The position numbers and the translations under genes were made by a program. This document shows positions 40,881-52,591 of a stretch of DNA of 64,000 nt, piece after piece. Origin of the DNA: Petropleomorpha daqingensis (GTDB taxonomy: Bacteria; Actinomycetota; Actinomycetes; Mycobacteriales; Geodermatophilaceae); the NCBI RefSeq assembly GCF_013408985.1, contig NZ_JACBZT010000001.1, positions 4,295,197 to 4,359,196 of the forward strand, written 5' to 3'. The notes below the pieces were generated by a model. The model searched no databases and was not told where the DNA came from. It saw only the letters and a list, made by a program, of their open reading frames with translations. The first letter of the stretch is position 1. Every line of letters begins with the position of its first letter.

Positions 40881-40967
40881 AGCGTTCGATCAGGTGACCT
40901 GATCGAACGCTGTCCTCCCGCACCAGCGTTGCCGCGGGAGGACAGCCGTTGATCAGGTGACCTGATC
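40881..40967. repeat. Palindrome cluster: two GATCAGGTGACCTGATC copies around a hairpin
   Basis: The first palindrome, 40881-40911, has 15-base arms (AGCGTTCGATCAGGT) around one G. Then an 11-base stem (TGTCCTCCCGC / GCGGGAGGACA) spans 40911-40944. The second palindrome, GATCAGGTGACCTGATC, is at 40951-40967. The two centres (40896, 40959) are 63 bases apart, six turns. No gene lies here; it is between the PH-domain stop and the infC promoter. Possible roles are terminator of the first gene, or operator pair. Confidence 0.75.
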
Positions 40968-40993
40968 GATGCCTGTCCCGGGAGGGGTGGGAA

Positions 40994-41022
40994 TGACCTG
41001 CGGGTGCAGGGCGCTGTAGCAT
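40994..41022 (+). promoter_or_regulatory. Promoter of the infC-rpmI-rplT operon
   Basis: TGACCT (40994-40999) and TAGCAT (41017-41022) are spaced 17 bases, and a TG one base before the second box extends it (TGTAGCAT). This fits a SigA promoter with a start near 41029, so the infC leader would be about 265 bases long. Confidence 0.5.
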
Positions 41023-41028
41023 GGGCGT

Positions 41029-41294
41029 GCCTCCCTGCTTCACGAGGCGCGCGAACCACCTGCGACCCACCCGGGTCGTACCAAGAGGAGCCCGCTCCCA
41101 CCTGGCGCCGACGAGGCGCCCAGGTCCCCGGATCGCGGTACCGGCCCAGCGCCGGGGCCGCGTCGCGCACGGACCCCCGGTCCGTGCCGCACCGGTGCGA
41201 GTGGGCCCTGCGAGCGAACTGCTCGCAGGGCCTTCTGTCGTTCCGGCGCCGGTCGGGCAGCGGCCCCTCACCTTGCAGCAGCAGAGGAGAGGCC
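41029..41294 (+). promoter_or_regulatory. Long structured infC leader (candidate attenuator)
   Basis: The gene-free 426-base stretch before infC ends in this leader. It contains ACCTGGCGCC/GGCGCC-C-AGGT (about 41099-41124), CACGGACC/GGTCCGTG (about 41168-41186) and a 12-base terminator-like stem. The frame that stays open through it is not coding in character. Leaders of infC-rpmI-rplT in other bacteria bind L20 or work by attenuation; here the control is inferred from structure only. Confidence 0.55.
41204..41242 (+). terminator. Intrinsic-terminator-like hairpin in the infC leader
   Basis: A perfect 12-base stem, GGCCCTGCGAGC / GCTCGCAGGGCC, with loop GAACT is followed by TTCTGTCGTT. It is one of the few stems in the window with a T-rich tail and lies 53 bases before infC, so it may attenuate the operon. 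Confidence 0.65.
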
Positions 41295-41936
41295 ATCACC
41301 GAGCCCCGTATCAACGACCGTATCCGCGTCCCCGAGGTCCGACTGGTCGGACCCGAGGGCGAGCAGGTCGGCATCGTGCCGATCGGCGAGGCGCTGCGCC
41401 TGGCCCAGGATTCCGAACTCGACCTGGTCGAGGTCGCGCCCATGGCCCGGCCGCCCGTCGTCAAGCTCATGGACTACGGGAAGTTCAAGTACGAGTCCGC
41501 GCAGAAGGCCCGCGAGGCCCGGCGGAACCAGGCGCTCACCGTCATCAAGGAGATGCGGCTGCGTCTGAAGATCGACCCGCACGACTACGAGACCAAGAAG
41601 GGCCACGTCGAGCGCTTCCTCAAGAGCGGCGACAAGGTCAAGATCACCGTGATGTTCCGCGGTCGCGAGCAGTCGCGCCCCGAGATGGGGTACCGGCTGC
41701 TGCAGCGGCTGGCCGCCGACGTGTCCGAACTGGGCGTCGTCGAGTCCAACCCCAAGCAGGACGGCCGGAACATGGTCATGGTGATCGCCCCGCACCGGAA
41801 CGCGCAGGTGCAGGCCCAGCAGGCCCAGCACGCCGCGCAGGCCGAGCGCCGTCAGGCCAAGGCCGACCGGTCGGCGGCCGAGCAGCCGGCGGCGCAGGAG
41901 CAGCCGGCCGCGGAGGAACAGGCGCCCAGCGCCTGA
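41295..41936 (+). CDS. infC: Translation initiation factor IF-3, apparent AUC start
   Basis: The protein has 213 residues when read from ATC at 41295-41297, just after GAGGAGAGG. It starts [22 protein letters not shown]-3 binds the 30S subunit and discriminates initiator tRNA and codon. Family motifs: [60 protein letters not shown]. No ATG, GTG or TTG in frame sits near this point; the upstream frame lies in the structured leader. Rare AUU/AUC starts in infC are known and allow IF-3 to repress itself. The C-terminal tail is Gln/Ala-rich (about 35 residues), beyond the usual end. Confidence 0.93.
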   Translation: MTEPRINDRIRVPEVRLVGPEGEQVGIVPIGEALRLAQDSELDLVEVAPMARPPVVKLMDYGKFKYESAQKAREARRNQALTVIKEMRLRLKIDPHDYETKKGHVERFLKSGDKVKITVMFRGREQSRPEMGYRLLQRLAADVSELGVVESNPKQDGRNMVMVIAPHRNAQVQAQQAQHAAQAERRQAKADRSAAEQPAAQEQPAAEEQAPSA

Positions 41937-42031
41937 CCTGCCTCCACCGGACGACCGCACCACCGAGGCGGTGACGTGCGGCAGCCCAGCGCTGCCATCC
42001 GGCACCGAACGACGAACAGGACGACGAGGAC

Positions 42032-42226
42032 ATGCCGAAGCAGAAGACCCACAAGGGCACGGCCAAGCGCGTGAAGGTCACGGGCACGGGCAAGCTCATG
42101 CGCGAGCAGGCCAACAACCAGCACAAGTTCGAGTACAAGTCCTCGACCCGCAAGCGCCGGCTCGACCAGGAGCAGGTCGTCTCGCCCGCCGACGCCAAGA
42201 GGCTCAAGAAGCTGCTGGGCATCTGA
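42032..42226 (+). CDS. rpmI: 50S ribosomal protein L35
   Basis: The protein has 64 residues, beginning MPKQKTHKGTAKRVKVTGTG and containing STRKRRLDQEQVVSPADAKR, both typical of L35. It is 95 bases after infC and 33 before rplT, the conserved infC-rpmI-rplT order. It is a small component of the large subunit. The start ATG is unambiguous. Confidence 0.98.
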   Translation: MPKQKTHKGTAKRVKVTGTGKLMREQANNQHKFEYKSSTRKRRLDQEQVVSPADAKRLKKLLGI

Positions 42227-42259
42227 CCGCCCTCCCGTAACGATCAGTAAGGAGCTCAC

Positions 42260-42646
42260 GTGGCACGCGTGAAGCGGGCGGTCAACGCCCAGAAGAAGCG
42301 CCGGACGACGCTCGAGGCGGCCAGCGGTTACCGCGGTCAGCGTTCGCGGCTGTACCGCAAGGCCAAGGAGCAGGTGCTCCACTCGGCCACCTACGCCTAC
42401 CGCGACCGCAAGGTCCGCAAGGGCGACTTCCGCAAGCTGTGGATCACCCGGATCAACGCCGCGGCCCGCCAGAACAACATGACCTACAACCGGTTCATGC
42501 AGGGCCTGAAGCTGGCCGGCATCGAGCTCGACCGCCGCGTGCTCGCCGAGCTCGCGGTCAACGAGCCCGCTGCCTTCGCCGCGCTGGTCGAGACGGCCCG
42601 CGCGGCCGTCGCGGCCGCGCCGGCCGGCGACGCCGCCGCCGCCTGA
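42260..42646 (+). CDS. rplT: 50S ribosomal protein L20
   Basis: The protein has 128 residues from GTG 42260 with AGGAGCTCAC upstream. Motifs [40 protein letters not shown] and [20 protein letters not shown] are typical L20. L20 is essential for early 50S assembly. The C-terminal [10 protein letters not shown] is an extension common in actinobacteria. In several bacteria L20 represses its own operon through the leader. Confidence 0.98.
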   Translation: MARVKRAVNAQKKRRTTLEAASGYRGQRSRLYRKAKEQVLHSATYAYRDRKVRKGDFRKLWITRINAAARQNNMTYNRFMQGLKLAGIELDRRVLAELAVNEPAAFAALVETARAAVAAAPAGDAAAA

Positions 42647-42652
42647 TTCCGG

Positions 42653-42743
42653 AGGACCCCGTTTCCTCTCGCTCCTCGCAACCCGGTCGGCCCCGTCCAG
42701 AGGCTCGCGCCGAACTTGCGAGGCGTGAGGGGGACGGGGTCCT
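42653..42743 (+). terminator. Nested stem-loop between rplT and the rRNA methyltransferase gene
   Basis: AGGACCCCGT (42653-42662) pairs exactly with ACGGGGTCCT (42734-42743), which is followed by TTCG. Inside, CCTCGCAA (42674-42681) pairs with TTGCGAGG (42716-42723). The 3' arm lies directly before the next gene's apparent start, so it may end the ribosomal operon or mask that start. Confidence 0.6.
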
Positions 42744-42747
42744 TTCG

Positions 42748-43527
42748 CTGCTGACCGAGCGCTCGGCCCGGATCGTGGCCGCCCGCAAGCTGACCCGCCG
42801 CGCCGGCCGCGACGCCGCCGGCGCCTTCCTCGCGGAGGGCCGCCAGGCGGTGCGCGAGGCGCTGGCCGATCCGGCCTCGGTGCGCGAGGTCTTCGCCACC
42901 GAGGCGGCCGCGGCGGCGTCGGCGGACCTGCTCGCCGCGAGCCCGCTGCCGGTCCGGCTGGTCACCGACAAGGCGGCCGCCTCGCTGTCGGAGACGGTGT
43001 CGCCGCAGGGCCTGGTCGCCGTCTGCGCGCTGCGCGACGTCCCGGCCGAGCAGGTGCTGGCGACCCCGCCGCGGCTGGCGGTGGCGCTGGCCGAGCTCAA
43101 CGACCCGGGCAACGCCGGCACGGTGCTGCGGACGGCGGACGCCTGCGGGGCCGGGGCGGTCGTCTTCGGCGCCGGCTCGGCGGATCCCTTCGGCGGCAAG
43201 GCGGTGCGGGCGTCGGCCGGCAGCCTGTTCCACCTCGACGTCGTCCGCTCGGCGCCGCTGGAGCCGCTGGTCGGGAAGCTGCAGGCCGCCGGGGTGGCCG
43301 TGCTGGCCGCCGACGGCGGGGGAGAGGCGTCGCTGGACGAGCTGGACGACGTCCTGGCCGGGCCGGTGCTGTGGCTGTTCGGCAACGAGGCGCGCGGGGT
43401 GCCGCCGGCCCTGGCCGCGGCGGCCGACGCGCGGGTGCGGGTGCCGATGCGCGGCCGGGCGGAGAGCCTCAACCTCGCCGCCGCCGCCGCGATCTGCCTC
43501 TACGCCACCCAGCTCGCGCAGCGGTGA
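42748..43527 (+). CDS. TrmH/SpoU-family RNA 2'-O-methyltransferase; start uncertain
   Basis: The protein is about 259 residues. The SpoU knot is clear: LAELNDPGNAGTVLRTADAC, GNEARGVPPALAA and MRGRAESLNLAAAAAICLY. The N-terminal substrate-binding part begins LLTERSARIVAARKLTRRAG. It methylates 23S rRNA or tRNA ribose using SAM. No ATG or GTG occurs in frame before residue I-V-A; only CTG (42748 or 42751), or GTG 42775, which would cut a conserved N-terminal motif. CTG 42748 is listed. It follows rplT as in many actinobacteria. Confidence 0.9.
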   Translation: MLTERSARIVAARKLTRRAGRDAAGAFLAEGRQAVREALADPASVREVFATEAAAAASADLLAASPLPVRLVTDKAAASLSETVSPQGLVAVCALRDVPAEQVLATPPRLAVALAELNDPGNAGTVLRTADACGAGAVVFGAGSADPFGGKAVRASAGSLFHLDVVRSAPLEPLVGKLQAAGVAVLAADGGGEASLDELDDVLAGPVLWLFGNEARGVPPALAAAADARVRVPMRGRAESLNLAAAAAICLYATQLAQR

Positions 43528-43532
43528 GGCGG

Positions 43533-44441
43533 CTAGAGGAGCTTGGCGCGGCGCCAGAGCAGCTCCGAGGGGCCGCCGATCAGGCCGACCTCGCGCAGGA
43601 ACCGGGTCAGGCCCGCGGCGGCGTCGCGCAGCTTGGCGGCGTAGTGGTCGTTGGCCCGCGCCGCCGTCTTCGCCTCCGCCGGGTCGAGCCCGACCGAGGC
43701 GTAGACGCCCGGCTGGACCAGGTTGTCGGCGACGATCGCGGCCACCGAGGCGACGATCGTGCGGTGCTTGCGCCGCTGCCAGCCCGACAGCTCCGGCGTG
43801 CGGCGGGCGACCTCCTCGCGGGCGAAGCGCATGTGCCGCGCCTCCTCGACCACGTGGATCTGGCTGGTCGCGCGGGTCAGCGGTTGCACCCGCTCGTCCT
43901 TCATCAGGTCGCGCTGGAAGATGTCGAGGATCTCCTCGGCCACCAGGATCGCCGCGTACGCCGACGGGCCGTCGCCCTTGGCGGCGAAGATCTTCCCGAG
44001 CCGCAGGATCGAGGCGGGCGGCTGGTAGGACGGCGCACCGAACGTCTCCGCGGTGCGGGCGAACATGACCGAGTGCCGGCACTCGTCGGCGATCTCGGTG
44101 AGCGCCCACTGCACGTGCGGCTGGGCCGGGTCGTCGCCGTAGACGTCGCGCAGCACGAGCTGCATGAGCAGGCACTCGAACCAGATGCCGACGCCGGAGA
44201 TCGAGCAGTACTCGTGGATGGTCAGCGTGACCCGCTGCTCCTCGGAGAGCGCGTCCCACAGGGGCGTGCGGTACAGCGTCGACCACTCCGGCGACAGGCC
44301 GTAGAGCCCGTCCGGGATCGGCGCGCTCCAGTCGATGTCGACGACGGGGTCGTAGGACTTCTTCGCCGCCGAGCCGAGCAGCCGGGTCGAGAGCTCTTGT
44401 CGGTCGACGGGCTTCTTCGGGGTAGTGAGGGTGGCGGTCAT
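43533..44441 (-). CDS. AurF-type diiron N-oxygenase
   Basis: The protein has 302 residues. Diiron ligands are in LTIHEYCSISGVGIWFECLL, EIADECRHSVMFARTAE, VAEEILDIFQRDLM and VVEEARHMRFAREEVAR, all present. AurF-type enzymes oxidise aryl-amines to nitro compounds, but most actinobacterial members have unknown substrates. ATG 44441 has GGAGGACCGCCCG upstream. It is divergent from a TetR gene followed by DUF4873, a group that recurs in actinobacteria; TetR probably controls both. Confidence 0.88.
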   Translation of the reverse strand: MTATLTTPKKPVDRQELSTRLLGSAAKKSYDPVVDIDWSAPIPDGLYGLSPEWSTLYRTPLWDALSEEQRVTLTIHEYCSISGVGIWFECLLMQLVLRDVYGDDPAQPHVQWALTEIADECRHSVMFARTAETFGAPSYQPPASILRLGKIFAAKGDGPSAYAAILVAEEILDIFQRDLMKDERVQPLTRATSQIHVVEEARHMRFAREEVARRTPELSGWQRRKHRTIVASVAAIVADNLVQPGVYASVGLDPAEAKTAARANDHYAAKLRDAAAGLTRFLREVGLIGGPSELLWRRAKLL

Positions 44442-44481
44442 CGGGCGGTCCTCCGGGACGACGAGCGATGGTGTGACGAAG

Positions 44482-44494
44482 GGTAGCTGTTACC
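44482..44494. promoter_or_regulatory. Possible TetR operator between the diiron oxygenase and TetR genes
   Basis: GGTAGCTGTTACC has 4-base arms (GGTA/TACC) around a 5-base centre and lies in the 53-62 base divergent gap, just before GTG 44495. The position suits a TetR site but the arms are short. Confidence 0.35.
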
Positions 44495-45160
44495 GTGAAA
44501 CACATGCAAACCGTGACCGAGACGCCGGGCGTGTCGGGGACCGACGGCCGGCGCTCGCGCTGGACCGAGCACCGCCGCGCCCGTCGCGAGGAGCTGGTCG
44601 GCGCCGCCGTCGAGGCCGTCCGCGGCGCCGGCCCCGACTTCGCCGTCGAGGACGTCGCCCGCCAGGCGCAGGTGTCGAAGACGGTCATCTACCGCTACTT
44701 CAGCGACAAGGACGAGCTGATCGACGCCGTCCTCGAGCGCATCTCCGGCGCGGTGCTGCTGCCGCGGCTGCTCGGCGAGCTCGCGGTCGACCGGCCGGAC
44801 GACCGCGACCGGCTGCACGCCGTCATCGCCGCGTTCGTCGCGCTCATCGAGGACGAGCCGGCGCTGTACCGCTTCGCCTACGCCCACGCCGGCCGCTCCG
44901 GGCGCAAGGACCTCGTCGCGGCCACCGAGCGGGAGATCGCCGAGGCGCTGGGCCTGCTGGTGGGGGAGCGGCTCGCCGACGCCGGCCGCCCCGCGGCGCC
45001 GGCGCTGACCTGGGCCTACGGCGTCGTCGGCATGGTGCAGCTGACCGCGCACTGGTGGTCGGGGACGCGCAGCGTGCCCGCCGCCGACCTCGTCGAGCAG
45101 CTCACCGACCTCGCCTGGGGCGGGCTGGGCACCCTCCTGCCGCCGCGGAGGAACGCGTGA
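44495..45160 (+). CDS. TetR-family transcriptional regulator
   Basis: The protein has 221 residues from GTG 44495; ATG 44504 is also possible. The HTH is FAVEDVARQAQVSKTVIYRY followed by FSDKDELIDAVL. The C-terminal ligand domain is normal in length. There is little room for a ribosome site, so leaderless translation is possible. It is divergent from the AurF-type gene and overlaps the DUF4873 gene by 4 bases (GTGA). Ligand unknown. Confidence 0.9.
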   Translation: MKHMQTVTETPGVSGTDGRRSRWTEHRRARREELVGAAVEAVRGAGPDFAVEDVARQAQVSKTVIYRYFSDKDELIDAVLERISGAVLLPRLLGELAVDRPDDRDRLHAVIAAFVALIEDEPALYRFAYAHAGRSGRKDLVAATEREIAEALGLLVGERLADAGRPAAPALTWAYGVVGMVQLTAHWWSGTRSVPAADLVEQLTDLAWGGLGTLLPPRRNA

Positions 45161-45450
45161 ACGACGCGCCGGAGGGCTACGAGGGCGAGGTCACGGTCGC
45201 CGTCGAGGGGGAGCAGCCGCGGACGGCGCACGCCGCCCTGGCCGCGCGGTTCGACCCGCTGGCCGGCCACGTCGTGTGGAGCGGCCGGGTCGCCGCCGGG
45301 TACGCCCCGCGCGCGGTGCTGGTGCTCACCACGCCGCACGGCAGCGCCCGCGCCGAGGCCACCGAGCGCGACGCCTGGGGCAACACCCGGGTGGTCGGCC
45401 TGGACCGGCCGCCGTTCCCGGTCGAGCTCCTGGACGCAGCCGAAGACTGA
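45157..45450 (+). CDS. DUF4873 domain protein
   Basis: The protein has 97 residues from GTG 45157. DUF4873 features: YEGEVTVAVEGEQPRTAHAA, FDPLAGHVVWSGRVAAG, ERDAWGNTRVVGLDRPPFPV. Function is unknown; the domain is often found near or fused to monooxygenases, fitting the AurF-type neighbour. Translation is coupled to the TetR gene. Confidence 0.85.
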   Translation: MNDAPEGYEGEVTVAVEGEQPRTAHAALAARFDPLAGHVVWSGRVAAGYAPRAVLVLTTPHGSARAEATERDAWGNTRVVGLDRPPFPVELLDAAED

Positions 45451-45458
45451 ACGCCCGC

Positions 45459-47297
45459 TCAGCCCGGGGTGCGCTCGTGGCGGTTGAGCGAGGCGGCGCG
45501 CAGCAGGTCGTCGGCCTCCGGTCCGTCCTCCGGGAACACCGCCAGGCCGAGCCGGGCGCCGACGGGGACGTCGGTGCCCTCCAGCAGCACCGGCCGGCGC
45601 ACCGTCTCCAGCAGCTCGCTGCCGATCCGCAGTGCCTGCGCCCGGGCGACGTCGGGCCGCAGGTCGCGCAGCGCGACGAGGAACTCGTGCCCGCCGATCC
45701 GGGCCAGCAGGTCCTTGCGGCGCAGTGCACCGCGGAGCCGGTCGGCCACCGCGCGCAGCAGCTCGTCGCCGGCGTCGTGGCCCCACATGCCGGTCGCGGT
45801 CAGCACGCCGTCCACGTCGAGGACCAGCAGCGCCAGCCCGTCGTCCCCGGCGCGGGCCGACCACACCGCCGTCTCCAGCTCCTCGGCGATCCGCTGGCGC
45901 CCGGGCAGGCCGGTCACCGGGTCGGTGCCCACGAGCTCCTCCAGCCGGGCGAGGTAGCCGCGGCTGCGGTCGCGCTCGGCGCGGAGCTCCTGCTCGGCGG
46001 CCAGGGCCCGCTCCAGCACCGGGTCGCGCACGGGGACGGGGGCCGGCAGCGTCGGCCGGGGTCCGCCGACGGCCGGCGCCACCCGCGAGAGCAGCGCCGC
46101 GGCGGCACGGACGACGGTGTCGCGGTCGTAGGTGAGCGCGTACTCGAAGGTGCGCTCGAGGTCGGGCCCGTCGTCGGACAGGTCGCGGGCGAGCAGCGCC
46201 GCGGCGAAGTGCGGACCCAGGACGACGACGTCCCACTCACCGAGCACCGGGTCGTCGGCGTCGAGCGCGGCTCCGCGCACGCCGGGCAGCGGCTCGGCCG
46301 GCAGGTCCGCGCCGAGCGCGCAGACGAAGCCGGCCCGGTCGACCAGCTCGCGGTAGCGGCGGCCGGTCGCGACCGTGAAGTGCCGCGCCTCCTGGAACGC
46401 GGCGGCGACCACGCAGGTCTCGCCCAGCCGTGCAGCCTCCCGCTCGAGCTGCTTGGACAGCTCGATGAGCAGCGCCTTGGGCGAGCGCCGCAGCGGGACG
46501 CCGGGCGGCAGGCAGGCGAACGGGGAGCGGCCGTCCGGCTCCTCCGCGGCCGGCGCGGGCAGGGGCAGCGCGGCCACCGGCCGGTCGGCGACGGGCCCGG
46601 CGGCCGGGCGGCCGAACAGCCAGCCCTGCCCGAGGGTCGCGCCGAGCGCGCGGGCGGTGACCAGGTGCTGCTCGGTCTCGATCCCCTCGGCGAGCACCAG
46701 CGCTCCGGTGCGCTCGGCGTGGGCGTTGACCGCGTTCATGATCTCGGCGATCGCGGGGCCGGGGCGCTCCTGCACCAGCCGCAGGTCGAGCTTGACCACG
46801 TCCGGGCGCAGCAGCGGCAGGAACGCCAGCGACAGCGACTCGGCGCCGACGTCGTCCACGGCGATGCCCCAGCCGACGCTGCGCACCCGCTCCACCGTCC
46901 GAAGAAGCTCGGCCGGGCGGGCCGCCAGCGCGCGCTCGGTGATCTCCAGGACGATCCGCAGCTGCCCCGGCGCCTGCTCGGCGATCGCCAGCAGCTCGGC
47001 CAGGGGAGCGGTGTCGAGCACCGCGGGCTCGACGTTGACGAACACCGTCAGCGGGGCGACCAGCGCGGCGCCGACCGCGCCGCGGAAGGCCGCGGTGCGG
47101 CAGGCGGCGTCCAGCTCGGCGAGCCGGCCGGCCGCACGGGCGGCGGCGAACAGCGCGTCCGGCCGCTCCAGCGGACCCTCCGGGCCGCGGGCCAGCGCCT
47201 CGTAGGCGACGACGGCCCCGCTGTCGAGGTCGACGATCGGCTGGAAGACGCTGCGGACGCCCCCGGGAGCGAGGGCGGCGGCGAGGGCGAGGTCCAC
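45459..47297 (-). CDS. EAL-DICT-GGDEF c-di-GMP signalling protein with GGHEF site
   Basis: The protein has 612 residues from GTG 47297; TTG 47303 is the other start. The EAL domain (1-230) has YEALARG, FVNVEP, LEITER, IAVDDVG, VVKLDL, LAEGIETEQH and LGQGWLFGRP, so phosphodiesterase residues are kept. A DICT sensor (about 260-400) follows with LLIELSKQLEREAARLGET. The GGDEF domain (about 450-612) starts DPVTGLPGRQRIAEELE but the active motif reads IGGHEFLVAL, with His for the metal/catalytic Asp. It is therefore more likely a c-di-GMP phosphodiesterase than a cyclase. Confidence 0.88.
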   Translation of the reverse strand: MDLALAAALAPGGVRSVFQPIVDLDSGAVVAYEALARGPEGPLERPDALFAAARAAGRLAELDAACRTAAFRGAVGAALVAPLTVFVNVEPAVLDTAPLAELLAIAEQAPGQLRIVLEITERALAARPAELLRTVERVRSVGWGIAVDDVGAESLSLAFLPLLRPDVVKLDLRLVQERPGPAIAEIMNAVNAHAERTGALVLAEGIETEQHLVTARALGATLGQGWLFGRPAAGPVADRPVAALPLPAPAAEEPDGRSPFACLPPGVPLRRSPKALLIELSKQLEREAARLGETCVVAAAFQEARHFTVATGRRYRELVDRAGFVCALGADLPAEPLPGVRGAALDADDPVLGEWDVVVLGPHFAAALLARDLSDDGPDLERTFEYALTYDRDTVVRAAAALLSRVAPAVGGPRPTLPAPVPVRDPVLERALAAEQELRAERDRSRGYLARLEELVGTDPVTGLPGRQRIAEELETAVWSARAGDDGLALLVLDVDGVLTATGMWGHDAGDELLRAVADRLRGALRRKDLLARIGGHEFLVALRDLRPDVARAQALRIGSELLETVRRPVLLEGTDVPVGARLGLAVFPEDGPEADDLLRAASLNRHERTPG

Positions 47298-47361
47298 GTG
47301 CAAGGCATCGGCCGCTCCGGCCGCGCCGGCACCCGAGCGGGGCCTGGCTGACCCGTTCGGG

Positions 47362-51784
<4,423 letters not shown>

Positions 51785-51792
<8 letters not shown>

Positions 51793-52591
51793 GCCGAACG
51801 GGGTCGCGCTGGTCACGGGTGCCTCCACGGGGATCGGGCGGCACCTGGCCGAGGGCCTGGCCCGCCGGGGCATGGCCGTGGCCGGGCTGGCTCGCGGCGA
51901 GGACCGGCTGCGCACCGAGATGGACGTGATCGCCGACTCCACGGGCGCGCGGACGCTCGCCGTCGCCGCCGACGTCACCGACCGCGAGGCGGTCGAGGAC
52001 GCCGTCGGGCGGGTGCTCGGCGAGTTCGGCCGGATCGACCTGCTGGTCAACAACGCCGGGCAGATGGACGCCGAGGAGGTCCCGGTCTGGCAGGCCGACC
52101 CCGACGAGTGGTGGGCGGTCGTCACCAGCCACATCCGCGGCGGTCTGCTGCCGGCCCGGGCCGTCGTCCCGGGGATGGTGGAGCGCGGCAGCGGCCGGGT
52201 GGTCGACCTCGCCAGCGGGCTGTCCACCCGCGGCGGGCGGCTGTACTCGGCGTACTCGGTCGGCAAGACCGGCCTCATGCGGCTCACCGAGGTCCTCGCC
52301 GCCGGCCTGGAGGGCACCGGGGTGCACGTCTTCGACCTCGCGCCCGGGGTCGTGAGGACGTCGATGTCGACCTCGATGTCGCTGCACGAGAACCGCACCG
52401 AGTGGACCGACCCCGAGCAGGTGGTGGCCTTCGTCGCCGCGATCGCCGCGGGCGAGCTGGACCAGTGGTCGGGGCGCTTCCTGCACGCGGGGATGGACGA
52501 GCTCGACCGGTTGCGGACGACGCAGCCCGACGCCACCCAGCGGCAGCTGCGGCTGCAGCCCTACGCGGACGGCGACCCGGCGGCCGGCTGA
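51785..52591 (+). CDS. SDR family oxidoreductase downstream of pheT
   Basis: The protein has 268 residues from GTG 51785, which lies inside the pheT end (8-base overlap). Motifs: LVTGASTGIGRHLAEGLARR, VNNAGQ, Ser in DLASGLS, and YSAYSVGK. The active site is complete. It is cotranscribed with pheST; no biochemical link to tRNA charging is known. Substrate unknown. Its 3' end overlaps the large ATPase gene by 31 bases. Confidence 0.85.

Noticed and set aside
41004-41294. Upstream coding extension of infC
   Set aside because: It would translate through a terminator-like hairpin and has no IF-3-like sequence.
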